Source: Sediminibacterium sp. (GTDB lineage: Bacteria; Bacteroidota; Bacteroidia; Chitinophagales; Chitinophagaceae). Taken from it: DNA of 35,663 bases. The position numbers were made by a program, and so were the translations under genes. Of this stretch, positions 15,194 to 23,154 are shown piece by piece; within the stretch, counting starts at the first letter, position 1, and every line of letters begins with the position of its first letter. The notes beneath the pieces were generated by a model, which saw only the letters and a list, made by a program, of their open reading frames with translations, did no database searches and was not told the origin of the DNA. The stretch covers positions 1 through 35,663 of the forward strand of contig QYPL01000021.1 in assembly GCA_007280515.1 (NCBI GenBank). Direction: 5' to 3'.

Positions 15194-16054
15194 TTGAAAC
15201 AAACAATTACTAATTACGCGCAGTTAATGAAATTCACCCTGAGTTTTACAGTGGTGTTCACCTGTGTGATTTGTTATATGTTAGCACCGAAAGTGATGGC
15301 CTATGATTGGACCATGATTTTACTTTTAACTTTTGCTGGACTTTGCATTACAGGAAGTGCCAACTCCATTAACCAAGCAGTAGAAAAAGATACCGATGCA
15401 CTAATGAAACGTACGGCAAATAGGCCTGTAGCTTCTGGTAGAATGTCGCAACAAACGGCCTATACTTTTGCCACTATTACAGGCGTTTTAGGTATTGCAA
15501 TTATGTGGAAGTATTTTAATTTTTCTTCAGCACTACTTTCTGCTTTTAGTTTATTCTTGTATGCTTTTATTTATACGCCACTTAAAAAAATAAATTCAAT
15601 TGCCGTTTTAGTGGGTGCTTTTCCTGGAGCCCTTCCTTGTTTAATTGGATGGGTAGCTGGCAACGACGATTTTGCCTATGCAGGACTAGCATTATTCTTA
15701 ATTCAATTCTTATGGCAGTTCCCACATTTTTGGGCCATTGCTTGGGTTTCACATACGGATTATTCTAGAGTAGGTTTTAAATTATTACCTGCTAAAGAAG
15801 GGCCTACACGTTTTACTGCACTTCAATCTATCATGTATGCAGTATTAATGGTTCCTGTTGGTCTAATACCTTATTATTTAAACTTAACAGGACAAATAAG
15901 TATGTGGATTTTACTCGTAGCTAATATTTTTATGGTCGTACAATGCGTTAGACTGTATCAAAATATGGGTGTGCCTGCTGCAAGAAGAGTTATGTTTAGC
16001 AGTTATATTTATTTACCCATTGTTTATTTAGCCTTACTCGCAGATAAATTATAA
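15194..16054 (+). CDS. ctaB: Protohaem IX farnesyltransferase (haem O synthase)
   Basis: CtaB adds a farnesyl group to haem b, giving haem O, the precursor of the haem a used by the neighbouring oxidase. It is an integral membrane UbiA-family prenyltransferase of 286 residues. The first Asp-rich motif runs from N57 to R77 (NSINQAVEKDTDALMKRT), and the second motif region contains DYSRVGFKLLP. The start is TTG at 15194, six bases after the ctaD stop. The next ATG is at 15227 and would remove the KQTITNYAQL segment that precedes the first helix in the family, so TTG is preferred. No haem A synthase gene is seen in this window. Confidence 0.92.
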   Translation: MKQTITNYAQLMKFTLSFTVVFTCVICYMLAPKVMAYDWTMILLLTFAGLCITGSANSINQAVEKDTDALMKRTANRPVASGRMSQQTAYTFATITGVLGIAIMWKYFNFSSALLSAFSLFLYAFIYTPLKKINSIAVLVGAFPGALPCLIGWVAGNDDFAYAGLALFLIQFLWQFPHFWAIAWVSHTDYSRVGFKLLPAKEGPTRFTALQSIMYAVLMVPVGLIPYYLNLTGQISMWILLVANIFMVVQCVRLYQNMGVPAARRVMFSSYIYLPIVYLALLADKL

Positions 16055-16064
16055 AAATTATATT

Positions 16065-16637
16065 ATGTCAACAGCATTAAACACAAAAAATAAAATACAT
16101 CCACAGAAGATGTATTTATATGCAGGACTAGGTAGCATTGTAATGATGTTTGCTGGTTTAACCTCTGCCTATATTGTAAAAAAGAGTCAAGCCAATTGGT
16201 TGGATTTTGACCTACCTAAAGTATTCTTTATCTCTACCGTAGTGATATTACTAAGTAGCTTCACCATGCAAATGGCAGTCAAAAAGGCTAAAGAAGGCCT
16301 TCAAAACCCTTACCGCGGTTTTTTGACTGTAACGGCTATTTTAGGGGTGGTTTTTATGGTTTTACAGGTACAAGGCTTCATGGCAATTCAAGCCAATAAT
16401 ATTGCTTTAACGGGTCCAAGAAGCAATTCGGCAGCCTCCTTTTTGTTTGTTATTACCCTTCTACATCTGTTACACGTATTAGGTGGGGTAATAGCCATCT
16501 TCGGGGTGCGTTTCAAGTCTTTGTCGGCCAAAAACATCGCAGAAAATACTTTGCCGGTAGAATTGTTATCAACCTACTGGCTTTTTGTAGATATACTTTG
16601 GATTTACCTTTTTGTCTTCCTTCAATGGATTGGATAA
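16065..16637 (+). CDS. Cytochrome c oxidase subunit III, paralogue 1
   Basis: A 190-residue protein with five membrane helices of the haem-copper oxidase subunit III family. Family features include LHLLHVLGGVIAIFGV and the terminal WLFVDILWIYLFVFLQW helix. Subunit III stabilises subunit I and lines the lipid/oxygen-facing side. It follows ctaB by 10 bp. A second, longer subunit III gene lies downstream after a 98-bp gap. Two tandem subunit III genes are common in Bacteroidota oxidase clusters. Confidence 0.88.
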   Translation: MSTALNTKNKIHPQKMYLYAGLGSIVMMFAGLTSAYIVKKSQANWLDFDLPKVFFISTVVILLSSFTMQMAVKKAKEGLQNPYRGFLTVTAILGVVFMVLQVQGFMAIQANNIALTGPRSNSAASFLFVITLLHLLHVLGGVIAIFGVRFKSLSAKNIAENTLPVELLSTYWLFVDILWIYLFVFLQWIG

Positions 16638-16663
16638 AAGAGCTTAGTTTGTTAAAGATAAAT

Positions 16664-16684
16664 ACAAAAAAACCGGGTTTTTTG
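16664..16684 (+). terminator. Weak terminator-like palindrome between the two subunit III genes
   Basis: A run of A followed by CCGGG and a run of T forms an AT-rich 7-bp stem with a 3-nt loop, followed by T residues. It is short, so partial termination or no effect is possible. Confidence 0.35.
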
Positions 16685-16715
16685 ATACGAATATCCTTGA
16701 TAGCCAATATTTTTG
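16681..16715 (+). promoter_or_regulatory. Internal promoter before the second subunit III gene
   Basis: TTTG at 16681-16684 and TATTTTTG at 16708-16715 match the Bacteroidota -33 and -7 elements, with 23 bp between them. It would start transcription about 15 nt before the ATG at 16736, allowing separate expression of the distal oxidase genes. Confidence 0.5.
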
Positions 16716-16735
16716 CACTGAAATAGAAATCGAAC

Positions 16736-17422
16736 ATGTCAACAACAACAACCGCTTCGCCAAATGAAGCAAAACTGTGGGGAGGAGGGCAAAGCCCCTT
16801 TAGTTCTGAGTATGGAAAAGTAATGATGTGGTACTTTTTGATGAGTGATGCCTTTACTTTTGGTGCTTTTTTAATCTCTTATGGCACAGTCCGTTTTTCA
16901 ACCAACGGATGGCCTAACTCTAATGAAGTTTTTAAAAGTTTCCCATTTGCACCCGAAGGAGTAAATGCACCCTTGGTCTTTGTAAGTATCATGACCTTTA
17001 TATTAATTATTAGTTCTGTGACTATGGTACTAGCAGTGCATGCTGGTAAAAACATGGATAAGCAAGGTGTGGTTAGAAATATGATTTTAACTATTATTGG
17101 AGGTATTGCTTTTTTAAGTTGCCAAGCTTGGGAGTGGAATCATTTACATAGCGAAGGCGCTTGGTGGGGTATGAATCCTTTTTTAAATGCCGATGGTACA
17201 GCAAGTACTACTAATTTTACTAATTTCTTTTTTACCATCACTGGTTTTCATGGCTTCCACGTATTCAGTGGTGTAGTTATTAATATCATTATGCTTATCA
17301 TGACTTTATTAAATAAGTTTGAACAAAGAGGCCATTATTTAATGATTGAAAAGGCAGGTTTGTATTGGCACTTTGTAGACCTAGTTTGGGTATTTGTATT
17401 TACTATATTTTATTTATTATAA
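16736..17422 (+). CDS. ctaE: Cytochrome c oxidase subunit III, paralogue 2
   Basis: A 228-residue protein with five to six membrane helices. It has the subunit III motifs FYTITGFHGFHV-like (here FFTITGFHGFHVFSGVV) and the terminal WHFVDLVWVFVFTIFYLL helix, with Glu and His residues in the conserved core (CQAWEWNHL). It is longer and closer to canonical subunit III than the preceding paralogue. The internal promoter and weak terminator upstream suggest it may be expressed partly on its own. The next gene starts 19 bp later. Confidence 0.92.
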   Translation: MSTTTTASPNEAKLWGGGQSPFSSEYGKVMMWYFLMSDAFTFGAFLISYGTVRFSTNGWPNSNEVFKSFPFAPEGVNAPLVFVSIMTFILIISSVTMVLAVHAGKNMDKQGVVRNMILTIIGGIAFLSCQAWEWNHLHSEGAWWGMNPFLNADGTASTTNFTNFFFTITGFHGFHVFSGVVINIIMLIMTLLNKFEQRGHYLMIEKAGLYWHFVDLVWVFVFTIFYLL

Positions 17423-17441
17423 TTAGCATTCAAAAATTTAT

Positions 17442-17930
17442 ATGTCACATTCACACTCAGACCACGAAGCGCATAACGCAGAAGCCATGGCGGAAATTAA
17501 AAAAGTAACGATTATTTTATCGGTATTTACTATTGTTGAATTGATCTTAGGCTTCTGGATGATGAGTATGACTTCAGCAGCTTTAAAATTAGCTATTAAA
17601 GGAACCATTGTCATTTTAATGATGGCCAAGGCTTTTTATATAGTTGCTTATTTTATGCACTTAAAGCATGAAGTAAAAAACTTAATCATGACTATTATTG
17701 TACCATTGTCATTATTCGTTTGGTTTATTGGGGCTTTTTTATGGGATGGTAGTTCATTTAGAAATTTACGTAATAATTATAATCCTTATTTCAAAGAACA
17801 GTCCACTATTAAAGTAGAAAAGAAAGAAGAGGAGCATGGAGCTGCAAAGCATGAAGCTACTGAAGCAAAACATGAAAGCATTGCACCAACCAACGAAACT
17901 ACTAAACCAGCTAAAGAGCCCTATTATTAA
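17442..17930 (+). CDS. Cytochrome c oxidase subunit IV (prokaryotic type)
   Basis: A 162-residue protein with three membrane helices (about 20-42, 47-70 and 77-97). The AKAFYIVAYFMHLKHE motif is characteristic of the small oxidase subunit IV/CyoD-like family. The N-terminus is His-rich (SHSHSDHEAH), and the C-terminal tail after residue 110 is long, charged and also His-rich. Both tails extend beyond the core of about 100 residues usual for the family. It is the last oxidase structural gene before a terminator. Confidence 0.85.
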   Translation: MSHSHSDHEAHNAEAMAEIKKVTIILSVFTIVELILGFWMMSMTSAALKLAIKGTIVILMMAKAFYIVAYFMHLKHEVKNLIMTIIVPLSLFVWFIGAFLWDGSSFRNLRNNYNPYFKEQSTIKVEKKEEEHGAAKHEATEAKHESIAPTNETTKPAKEPYY

Positions 17931-17961
17931 CTAGTAGCTATAGGGCCCTTTTCCAAGAAGC

Positions 17962-17993
17962 AAAACCACCACAATGATATATAGGTGGTTTTT
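17962..17993 (+). terminator. Intrinsic terminator after the oxidase genes
   Basis: AAAACCACC (17962-17970) pairs with GGTGGTTTT (17984-17992) around a 13-nt loop, ending in a T-run. It lies only 12 bp before the SCO start, so partial read-through is likely. Confidence 0.7.
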
Positions 17994-18004
17994 AAATTAT
18001 AAAA

Positions 18005-18823
18005 ATGTCAAAAAAATCTTTCTACGGTTTACTTATTGCTTTTTTTATGCCACTTGCTTGTTATTTGTGGTTAAAATCGGCTAGTGATACGGCTGTAATA
18101 ATGCCTCGTCATTATTTATTAGACTCTGTTATAGAACAAGTAGTGGATGGCAAACAAAATTCGGATAGTGTTTGGCATACCACCAAGAATATAGAATTAG
18201 TAAATCAATTAGGGGATACGGTTCATTTATATGATCAGCAAGGGAAAATAATTATTCTTGATTTATTTTTTACAAGCTGTGGTAGTATTTGCCCCAAGCT
18301 TACTAATAATATGAGTAAGCTGCAACAATCTTTTACCAGAGGTGGAGATACTCGTAAAAAGGTAGACACTTCTATTGTTCATTTTATGTCTCTCAGCGTT
18401 GACCCTAATAGAGACAGCGTTCCTGTATTAAGGGCCTATGCCAATAAAATGGGAGTCATTGCCGACAACTGGTGGCTACTAACGGGTAATCGCGACTCTA
18501 TTTATAATTTTGCTTTTGAGGAATTAAAAGTAGATCAATTTAGTAAGGAACCTATTAGTCCCGATTTTGTGCATACAAGCCGCTTTATTTTAATAGATAA
18601 AAAAATGCAAATTCGTGGCTACTATAGTGGCTTAGATTCTGCCTCGCTTTTAAAACTAGCGAAGGACGTAGGTTATTTAATGCTAGAGAAAGACAAGACA
18701 AAGAAGAATAAACTATTTCAAGACATTGTAGACCTAAGCTGGCTATGGTTATTAATTGTATTAATGGTGACTGGCTTTGTTTACTATTTTAATACTAAGT
18801 TTAATAAAACAGCAAAAAAATAG
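18005..18823 (+). CDS. SCO1/SenC-type copper chaperone for CuA assembly
   Basis: The 272-residue protein has an N-terminal membrane anchor (about 6-24) and a thioredoxin-fold SCO domain. The copper-binding motif is CGSIC (Cys92 and Cys96), with the ligand His190 in DFVHTSRFILID. SCO proteins deliver copper to, or reduce, the CuA site of subunit II, consistent with its place after the oxidase genes. A second membrane helix near the C-terminus (about 240-262) is an extension that many SCO proteins lack. The domain faces the periplasm. Confidence 0.92.
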   Translation: MSKKSFYGLLIAFFMPLACYLWLKSASDTAVIMPRHYLLDSVIEQVVDGKQNSDSVWHTTKNIELVNQLGDTVHLYDQQGKIIILDLFFTSCGSICPKLTNNMSKLQQSFTRGGDTRKKVDTSIVHFMSLSVDPNRDSVPVLRAYANKMGVIADNWWLLTGNRDSIYNFAFEELKVDQFSKEPISPDFVHTSRFILIDKKMQIRGYYSGLDSASLLKLAKDVGYLMLEKDKTKKNKLFQDIVDLSWLWLLIVLMVTGFVYYFNTKFNKTAKK

Positions 18824-18871
18824 TAAGTTATTTATTGAAAGTATTTATTTTGCAATAATAAAGTTAGAATT

Positions 18872-19456
18872 ATGTTAGCACCTGTTATAAAAAAGAACGA
18901 CAAACAAGCGAAATTATTAATTGGTATATTTTCAGTGGTAGTGCTAGTAGTAGTGAGCTTTTTAAGCAAATTTACTATAACTGTAGAACTTCCTTTCGAC
19001 AAACATATATTCGCTTTACTGAATGCTATTCTAAATGCTACAGTTGCCGTTTTGTTAGTAGCTGCTCTTGTTGCAGTGAAGCAAAAAAAATATGCTACCC
19101 ATAAAAATATTATGCTTACAGCATTAGTATTATCGGTTTTATTTTTAGTTTCTTATATAGCACACCATTTATTAGCAGGAGAAACGAAGTTTGGTGATAC
19201 CGACCACGATGGAATAGTGAGTATTGCAGAACAAGCAGTGGTAGGTAATTTAAGAGGCTTCTACTTTGTTTTATTATTTACCCATATTATTTTAGCCGCC
19301 ACTAGTTTGCCCTTTATATTATTTACAGCCTACCGTGGTTTAACTAGCGAATTTGCAGAACATAAAAAAATAGCTAGAAGAATTTGGCCTATTTGGTTCT
19401 ATGTAGCAGTCACTGGGCCCTTGGTATACTTAATGATATCGCCTTATTATAGTTAA
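18872..19456 (+). CDS. DUF420 membrane protein (CtaM-like oxidase assembly factor) with an EF-hand-like loop
   Basis: A 194-residue protein with five membrane helices and the DUF420 features VSYIAHHLL and LLFTHIILAA. In Firmicutes, the DUF420 protein CtaM is required for functional aa3 oxidase, matching this position after SCO. The loop after the third helix contains D109-T-D-H-D-G-I-V-S-I-A-E120. It fits the canonical 12-residue EF-hand calcium loop (D at 1, 3 and 5, G at 6, V at 8, E at 12). I do not recall that in simple DUF420 proteins. Its TAA stop overlaps the stop codon of the convergent gene. Confidence 0.88.
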   Translation: MLAPVIKKNDKQAKLLIGIFSVVVLVVVSFLSKFTITVELPFDKHIFALLNAILNATVAVLLVAALVAVKQKKYATHKNIMLTALVLSVLFLVSYIAHHLLAGETKFGDTDHDGIVSIAEQAVVGNLRGFYFVLLFTHIILAATSLPFILFTAYRGLTSEFAEHKKIARRIWPIWFYVAVTGPLVYLMISPYYS

Positions 19457-19800
19457 AGCCCTAATTCTTTAGCGGGATCCCAGAAATGTTTTTCGAAATC
19501 TATAATGGTTTCGTTTTTCACTTTTATTTTTTCCTTTTCTAAAAGCGTTTGCATAGTAGTAGGGGTTTCAAAATGCGCTTTTCCACTTAGCATTCCATTT
19601 CTATTCACCACTCTATGCGCAGGCACTTTAGGTTTTACCCCATGTGATGCATTCATTGCCCAGCCTACCATACGAGCGCTTCCACCTGCACCTAAATACT
19701 TTGCAATAGCGCCATAACTAGTAACACGCCCTTTAGGAATAAGACGCACTACATCAAATACATTTTGAAAAAAATCTTTAGTCTTTGGGGTGAACTGCAT
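19453..19800 (-). CDS. Alkyltransferase-like protein (ATL)
   Basis: A 115-residue protein with the DNA-binding half of the MGMT family: GRVTSYG (Tyr29), GSARMVGWAM (Arg43, the base-flipping finger position) and PAHRV at 60-64. In true O6-alkylguanine transferases the motif is PCHRV. Here the acceptor Cys is Ala61, so the protein cannot repair by alkyl transfer. ATL proteins bind alkylated guanine and direct it into nucleotide excision repair. It overlaps the DUF5522 gene start by 23 bp and shares a 4-base stop overlap with the convergent DUF420 gene. Confidence 0.9.
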   Translation of the reverse strand: MQFTPKTKDFFQNVFDVVRLIPKGRVTSYGAIAKYLGAGGSARMVGWAMNASHGVKPKVPAHRVVNRNGMLSGKAHFETPTTMQTLLEKEKIKVKNETIIDFEKHFWDPAKELGL

Positions 19801-20002
19801 TGGGGCCTTTATTTTCGCTTAATTCTTTTATAAGTAGTAACCTTGTTTTTACTGGTTCAAGAACGGCTTCGTAATTATAAGGGCAATGTCTGCAAGCATT
19901 ACCACAGCAATAGCCTCTTTGCTTGTGATACAATTCTGTAAATACATATTTACCATCAACGTCTATATAATATTGTACTCCTTCAGTCATTTTAATTTTC
20001 AT
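19778..20002 (-). CDS. DUF5522 cysteine-rich small protein
   Basis: A 74-residue protein with the DUF5522 core QRGYCCGNACRHCPY, in which Cys32, Cys33, Cys37 and Cys40 could bind a metal such as zinc or an iron-sulfur cluster. The first half is a small beta region (YYIDVDGKYVFTELYH). The family is common beside DNA- or tRNA-related genes in Bacteroidota, and its function is not known to me. It overlaps trmB by 11 bp on one side and the ATL gene by 23 bp on the other, so the three are clearly cotranscribed. Confidence 0.8.
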   Translation of the reverse strand: MKIKMTEGVQYYIDVDGKYVFTELYHKQRGYCCGNACRHCPYNYEAVLEPVKTRLLLIKELSENKGPNAVHPKD

Positions 20003-20837
20003 TTACTTTAACGCCTCTTTCTCTTTTTGCATCGTGGGTTTCTGTTACTTCAAATGCAGTAATCATTTCTTTAAGCGTTTCATCTTTTACAATGGGTAAT
20101 ACTTTATCAATTTTAAATTGAATATAATGAATGCGATTACTACTTGCAATGTTCAAACCTTCGTAATAAGTTTTAATAGCACATTTTTCGTCCCATTTAT
20201 CAGATTGCATAAATGCTGTTCCATATACATCATCGGTAGCGGTAATTAGTGTAAGACCGTATAGTTCAATGACAGTTTTAGTAAATAAGTATAAATTAGG
20301 GCTATCTGTTTTTAAATGTACTATACCGCCAGGTTGTAAAAATTGCTGATAGAGTCTTAAAAACTGCGGATGGGTTAATCTTTTTTTAGCTTTAGATAAT
20401 CTTAATTGAGGATCGGGAAATGTAATCCAAATTTCAGCTACTTCTTCTTTGGCAAAATATTGAATGCTTTGTTCTATCTGTGTTCTAACAAATGCTACAT
20501 TTTTTATAGTTTCCTTATTGGCAATGCTGGCACCTTTCCAAATTCTATTACCTTTAATGTCTAGCCCTAGAAAATTTTGTTCAGGAAATAGGCGCGCTAA
20601 ACCTACTGCGTATTCTCCACGCCCACAAGCAAGCTCCAATACCAGAGGTTTAATAGGGCTATTGTTTTTGGAACTATTATTAGTAGTAATTTCAAGACTG
20701 TCTAGTGAAATGGGGAATTCTCCCAAGCTTAATTTTTCAAAATAGGCCTTCCATTTGCCCGGCATAGCCTGTGGGTATTCCAGTACATTCTCGTACTGCT
20801 TAATGGCTGCAAATTTGATCAATTTTTTCTGGCCCAT
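19992..20837 (-). CDS. trmB: tRNA (guanine-N7-)-methyltransferase TrmB
   Basis: This SAM-dependent enzyme methylates G46 in the tRNA variable loop. The SAM-binding motif ELACGRGEY is at 68-76, the acidic GLDIKGNRIWKGA lies at 91-103, and the substrate motif TFPDPQLRLSKAKKRLTHP is at 139-157. The 281-residue length includes an Asn/Ser-rich insertion at about 45-64 between the N-terminal arm and the methyltransferase fold. On the minus strand a -7-like TATCTTTG (20842-20849) sits only 5 bp before the ATG, so either the transcript is leaderless or a later start is used. Confidence 0.92.
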   Translation of the reverse strand: MGQKKLIKFAAIKQYENVLEYPQAMPGKWKAYFEKLSLGEFPISLDSLEITTNNSSKNNSPIKPLVLELACGRGEYAVGLARLFPEQNFLGLDIKGNRIWKGASIANKETIKNVAFVRTQIEQSIQYFAKEEVAEIWITFPDPQLRLSKAKKRLTHPQFLRLYQQFLQPGGIVHLKTDSPNLYLFTKTVIELYGLTLITATDDVYGTAFMQSDKWDEKCAIKTYYEGLNIASSNRIHYIQFKIDKVLPIVKDETLKEMITAFEVTETHDAKRERGVKVNEN

Positions 20838-20841
20838 GGGG

Positions 20842-20849
20842 CAAAGATA
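20842..20849 (-). promoter_or_regulatory. -7 box at the trmB start
   Basis: The minus strand reads TATCTTTG, an exact TAnnTTTG match. Its closeness to the ATG (20837) implies a leaderless or near-leaderless transcript. No good -33 is visible. Confidence 0.4.
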
Positions 20850-20896
20850 AAGCTTAGCCAGTCAATATTTAGGGCTTTTTGGGTCTCATCATAAAA

Positions 20897-20915
20897 TCGT
20901 ATATTAGAGATACGA
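20897..20915. promoter_or_regulatory. Inverted repeat upstream of the sugar/CoA operon
   Basis: TCGTAT, a 7-nt spacer and ATACGA form a perfect 6-bp dyad, 41 bp before the first gene of the operon. It adjoins TTTCTTTG (20917-20924), a one-mismatch -7 box. This is the geometry of a repressor operator. No regulator gene lies in the window, so the binding protein is unknown. Confidence 0.4.
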
Positions 20916-20956
20916 ATTTCTTTGCTTTTAGCTAATTATAAACCACAATTACGACA

Positions 20957-22354
20957 ATGGCATCTTCTAAAAAAAATTATATAAATACATTGGCCATCAT
21001 TGCTTCCTTGGGGGGCTTTTTATTTGGCTATGATACTGCTGTTATTTCTGGCACCATTAAATTTGTGTCCACGCAATTTAGTTTAGATGCAGTGAGTACC
21101 GGTTGGTATGTAAGCTCGGCCTTAGTGGGTTGTATTAGCGGGGTAGCCATGGCAGGCATTCTAAGCGATAAATATGGCCGTAAAAAAGTACTTATTTTAT
21201 CGGCCTTATTTTTTGGAGTCTCTGCAATTGGTTGCACTTTTGCCATAGGATTCAATGATTTAGTTTTATACCGTTTTATTGGAGGCTTAGGTATTGGGGT
21301 AGCTTCCATGGTATCTCCTTTATATATTTCTGAACTTTCTCCTGCACATAAAAGAGGTCGCTTGGTGGCGCTTTATCAATTCGCCATCACCATTGGTATT
21401 CTTTGTTCATATTTTAGCAATGCTTATTTATTGAAACTTTCTCATTCTGAAAGCTTTGCACATACCACGGGAAATGTATACCAGATAATGGTTTCAGAAG
21501 TTTGGAGAATTATGTTAGGCACTTCTGCTATTCCTGCTATTTTATTTTTATTGCTATTACAAATTGTTCCTGAGAGTCCAAGATGGTTAACTATTCAAAA
21601 AAGAGAAACAGAGGCCCTAACTATTTTACAAAAAATAGTCAATGATGAAGAAGCTCAAAAAGAAATTCATGATATCAAGTCTAACCTTGCTAGAGAAAGT
21701 GGAGGATTAAGTATTGTATTTAAAGGAAGTTTTAGACTGCCTATGTTAATTGGTATTTCGCTTGCTTTTCTTACTCAAATTAGTGGCATTAATGCCATTA
21801 TCTATTACGGCCCTGGAATACTAGAATCGGCGGGGCTTCCCATTGCCGACGCCTTAGGTAGTCAAGTTATTATTGGCCTTGTGAATGTATTATTTACTTT
21901 AATTGCCATTTGGAAAATAGATGCATTAGGTCGTAGGCCATTACTTATAGCTGGAGTTATAGGTATTTTATCTTCTTTAATAATTGTAGGTGGGCTATTT
22001 TATTTTAATATTAATAATACTTACTTGCTGCTTACTTTTATTTTATTTTTTATTGCTTGCTTTGCTTTTTCTTATGGTCCGGTTATTTGGGTTTTATTAT
22101 CGGAAATATTTCCAGCTAAAATTCGTGGTCAAGCCATGGCATTAGCCACTTTCTCACTTTGGATAGGAACCGCGCTGGTAGGGCAGCTTACGCCACTGCT
22201 ATTAGAAAAGCTTTCACCTGCGGGTACTTTTTGGTTATTTGCTTTGGTGACAGCACCGGCTTTATATCTATCTATTAAAATTATTCCTGAAACTAAGGGA
22301 AAGAGTTTGGAAGAAATTGAAAATTATTGGATAACCGTTAACGAAAAAAAATAA
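20957..22354 (+). CDS. MFS sugar porter (H+/sugar symporter family)
   Basis: A 465-residue, twelve-helix transporter of the sugar porter family (relatives XylE, GLUT). Diagnostic motifs are GGFLFGYDTAVISG in helix 1, DKYGRKKVLI after helix 2, PESPRWL after helix 6, QISGINAIIYYGP in helix 7 and PETKGKSLEEIE at the C-terminus. The QxSGxNxxxYY motif of helix 7 contacts the hexose or pentose in the family. It is the first gene of a nine-gene operon and probably imports the pathway substrate. The next gene starts 4 bp later. Confidence 0.93.
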   Translation: MASSKKNYINTLAIIASLGGFLFGYDTAVISGTIKFVSTQFSLDAVSTGWYVSSALVGCISGVAMAGILSDKYGRKKVLILSALFFGVSAIGCTFAIGFNDLVLYRFIGGLGIGVASMVSPLYISELSPAHKRGRLVALYQFAITIGILCSYFSNAYLLKLSHSESFAHTTGNVYQIMVSEVWRIMLGTSAIPAILFLLLLQIVPESPRWLTIQKRETEALTILQKIVNDEEAQKEIHDIKSNLARESGGLSIVFKGSFRLPMLIGISLAFLTQISGINAIIYYGPGILESAGLPIADALGSQVIIGLVNVLFTLIAIWKIDALGRRPLLIAGVIGILSSLIIVGGLFYFNINNTYLLLTFILFFIACFAFSYGPVIWVLLSEIFPAKIRGQAMALATFSLWIGTALVGQLTPLLLEKLSPAGTFWLFALVTAPALYLSIKIIPETKGKSLEEIENYWITVNEKK

Positions 22355-22358
22355 TTGC

Positions 22359-23129
22359 ATGAGATTAAAAAATAAAGTAGCCATTGTTACGGGTGCTGCG
22401 AATGGTATTGGACTTGCGATTGCCACTGCTTTTGCAGCAGAAGGTGCCATGGTAGTACTAAGTGATATTGATGAAGCAAAATTAAATCAGGAAGCAAAAC
22501 ACTTAGCTGCTAATGGTGCTAAAATATTAGCCGTAAAAACCGATGTAGGTAATACAGAGGATGTAAAAAATTTAGTGCATCAAACTATTAAAGCATTTGG
22601 TAAAGTAGATGTACTCGTGAATAATGCAGCAGTAGCCATTGGCGGTAATATTATGGAAATGCCAGAAAGTGATTGGGACACATTAATGAATATTAATTTA
22701 AAAAGTGTTTTTAGAACAATTAAGGAAACGCTTCCGCATATGATTAAAGAAAAATCGGGTAGTATTATTAATATTTCTTCTACACAAGCCTTTAGAAGTT
22801 GGCATAATTGGACTGCCTATGCAGGTGCCAAAGGAGCCATGTTAGCCATGACTAATCAGTTAGCAGGTCAGTTTGGCATAAGCAATATTCGTTTTAATAG
22901 TATTTCTCCAGGTGCCATTAATACACCCATGAATGCAAAAAGAGCAGACACAGAAGGTACCGCTTTTTTAGAAAAAAGTGCAGCACAGCATGCTATGAAC
23001 AGGCTTGGTACTCCTTCAGAAGTAGCCATGACAGCGGTTTTCATAGCATCTGATGAAGCAGGTTTTATTACAGGAGAAGACATTAAAGTAGATGGTGGAC
23101 TTTGTACACTGCCTAGATACACCGAATAA
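22359..23129 (+). CDS. Short-chain dehydrogenase/reductase, NAD-type
   Basis: A classical SDR of 256 residues. The cofactor motif TGAANGIG is at 11-18, Asp36 after the second strand favours NAD over NADP, NNAA is at 88-91, and the catalytic set is Ser140/141, Tyr154 and Lys158 (YAGAK). The C-terminal region ends with the usual ITGEDIKVDGG. In this context it could oxidise a sugar to a lactone (compare glucose 1-dehydrogenases) or act on a hydroxyacyl-CoA. Sequence alone does not decide. It is tightly linked to the sugar porter (4 bp) and to the CoA transferase (25 bp). Confidence 0.9.
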   Translation: MRLKNKVAIVTGAANGIGLAIATAFAAEGAMVVLSDIDEAKLNQEAKHLAANGAKILAVKTDVGNTEDVKNLVHQTIKAFGKVDVLVNNAAVAIGGNIMEMPESDWDTLMNINLKSVFRTIKETLPHMIKEKSGSIINISSTQAFRSWHNWTAYAGAKGAMLAMTNQLAGQFGISNIRFNSISPGAINTPMNAKRADTEGTAFLEKSAAQHAMNRLGTPSEVAMTAVFIASDEAGFITGEDIKVDGGLCTLPRYTE

Positions 23130-23154
23130 TTAAATATAAATAATAGCGCATACA

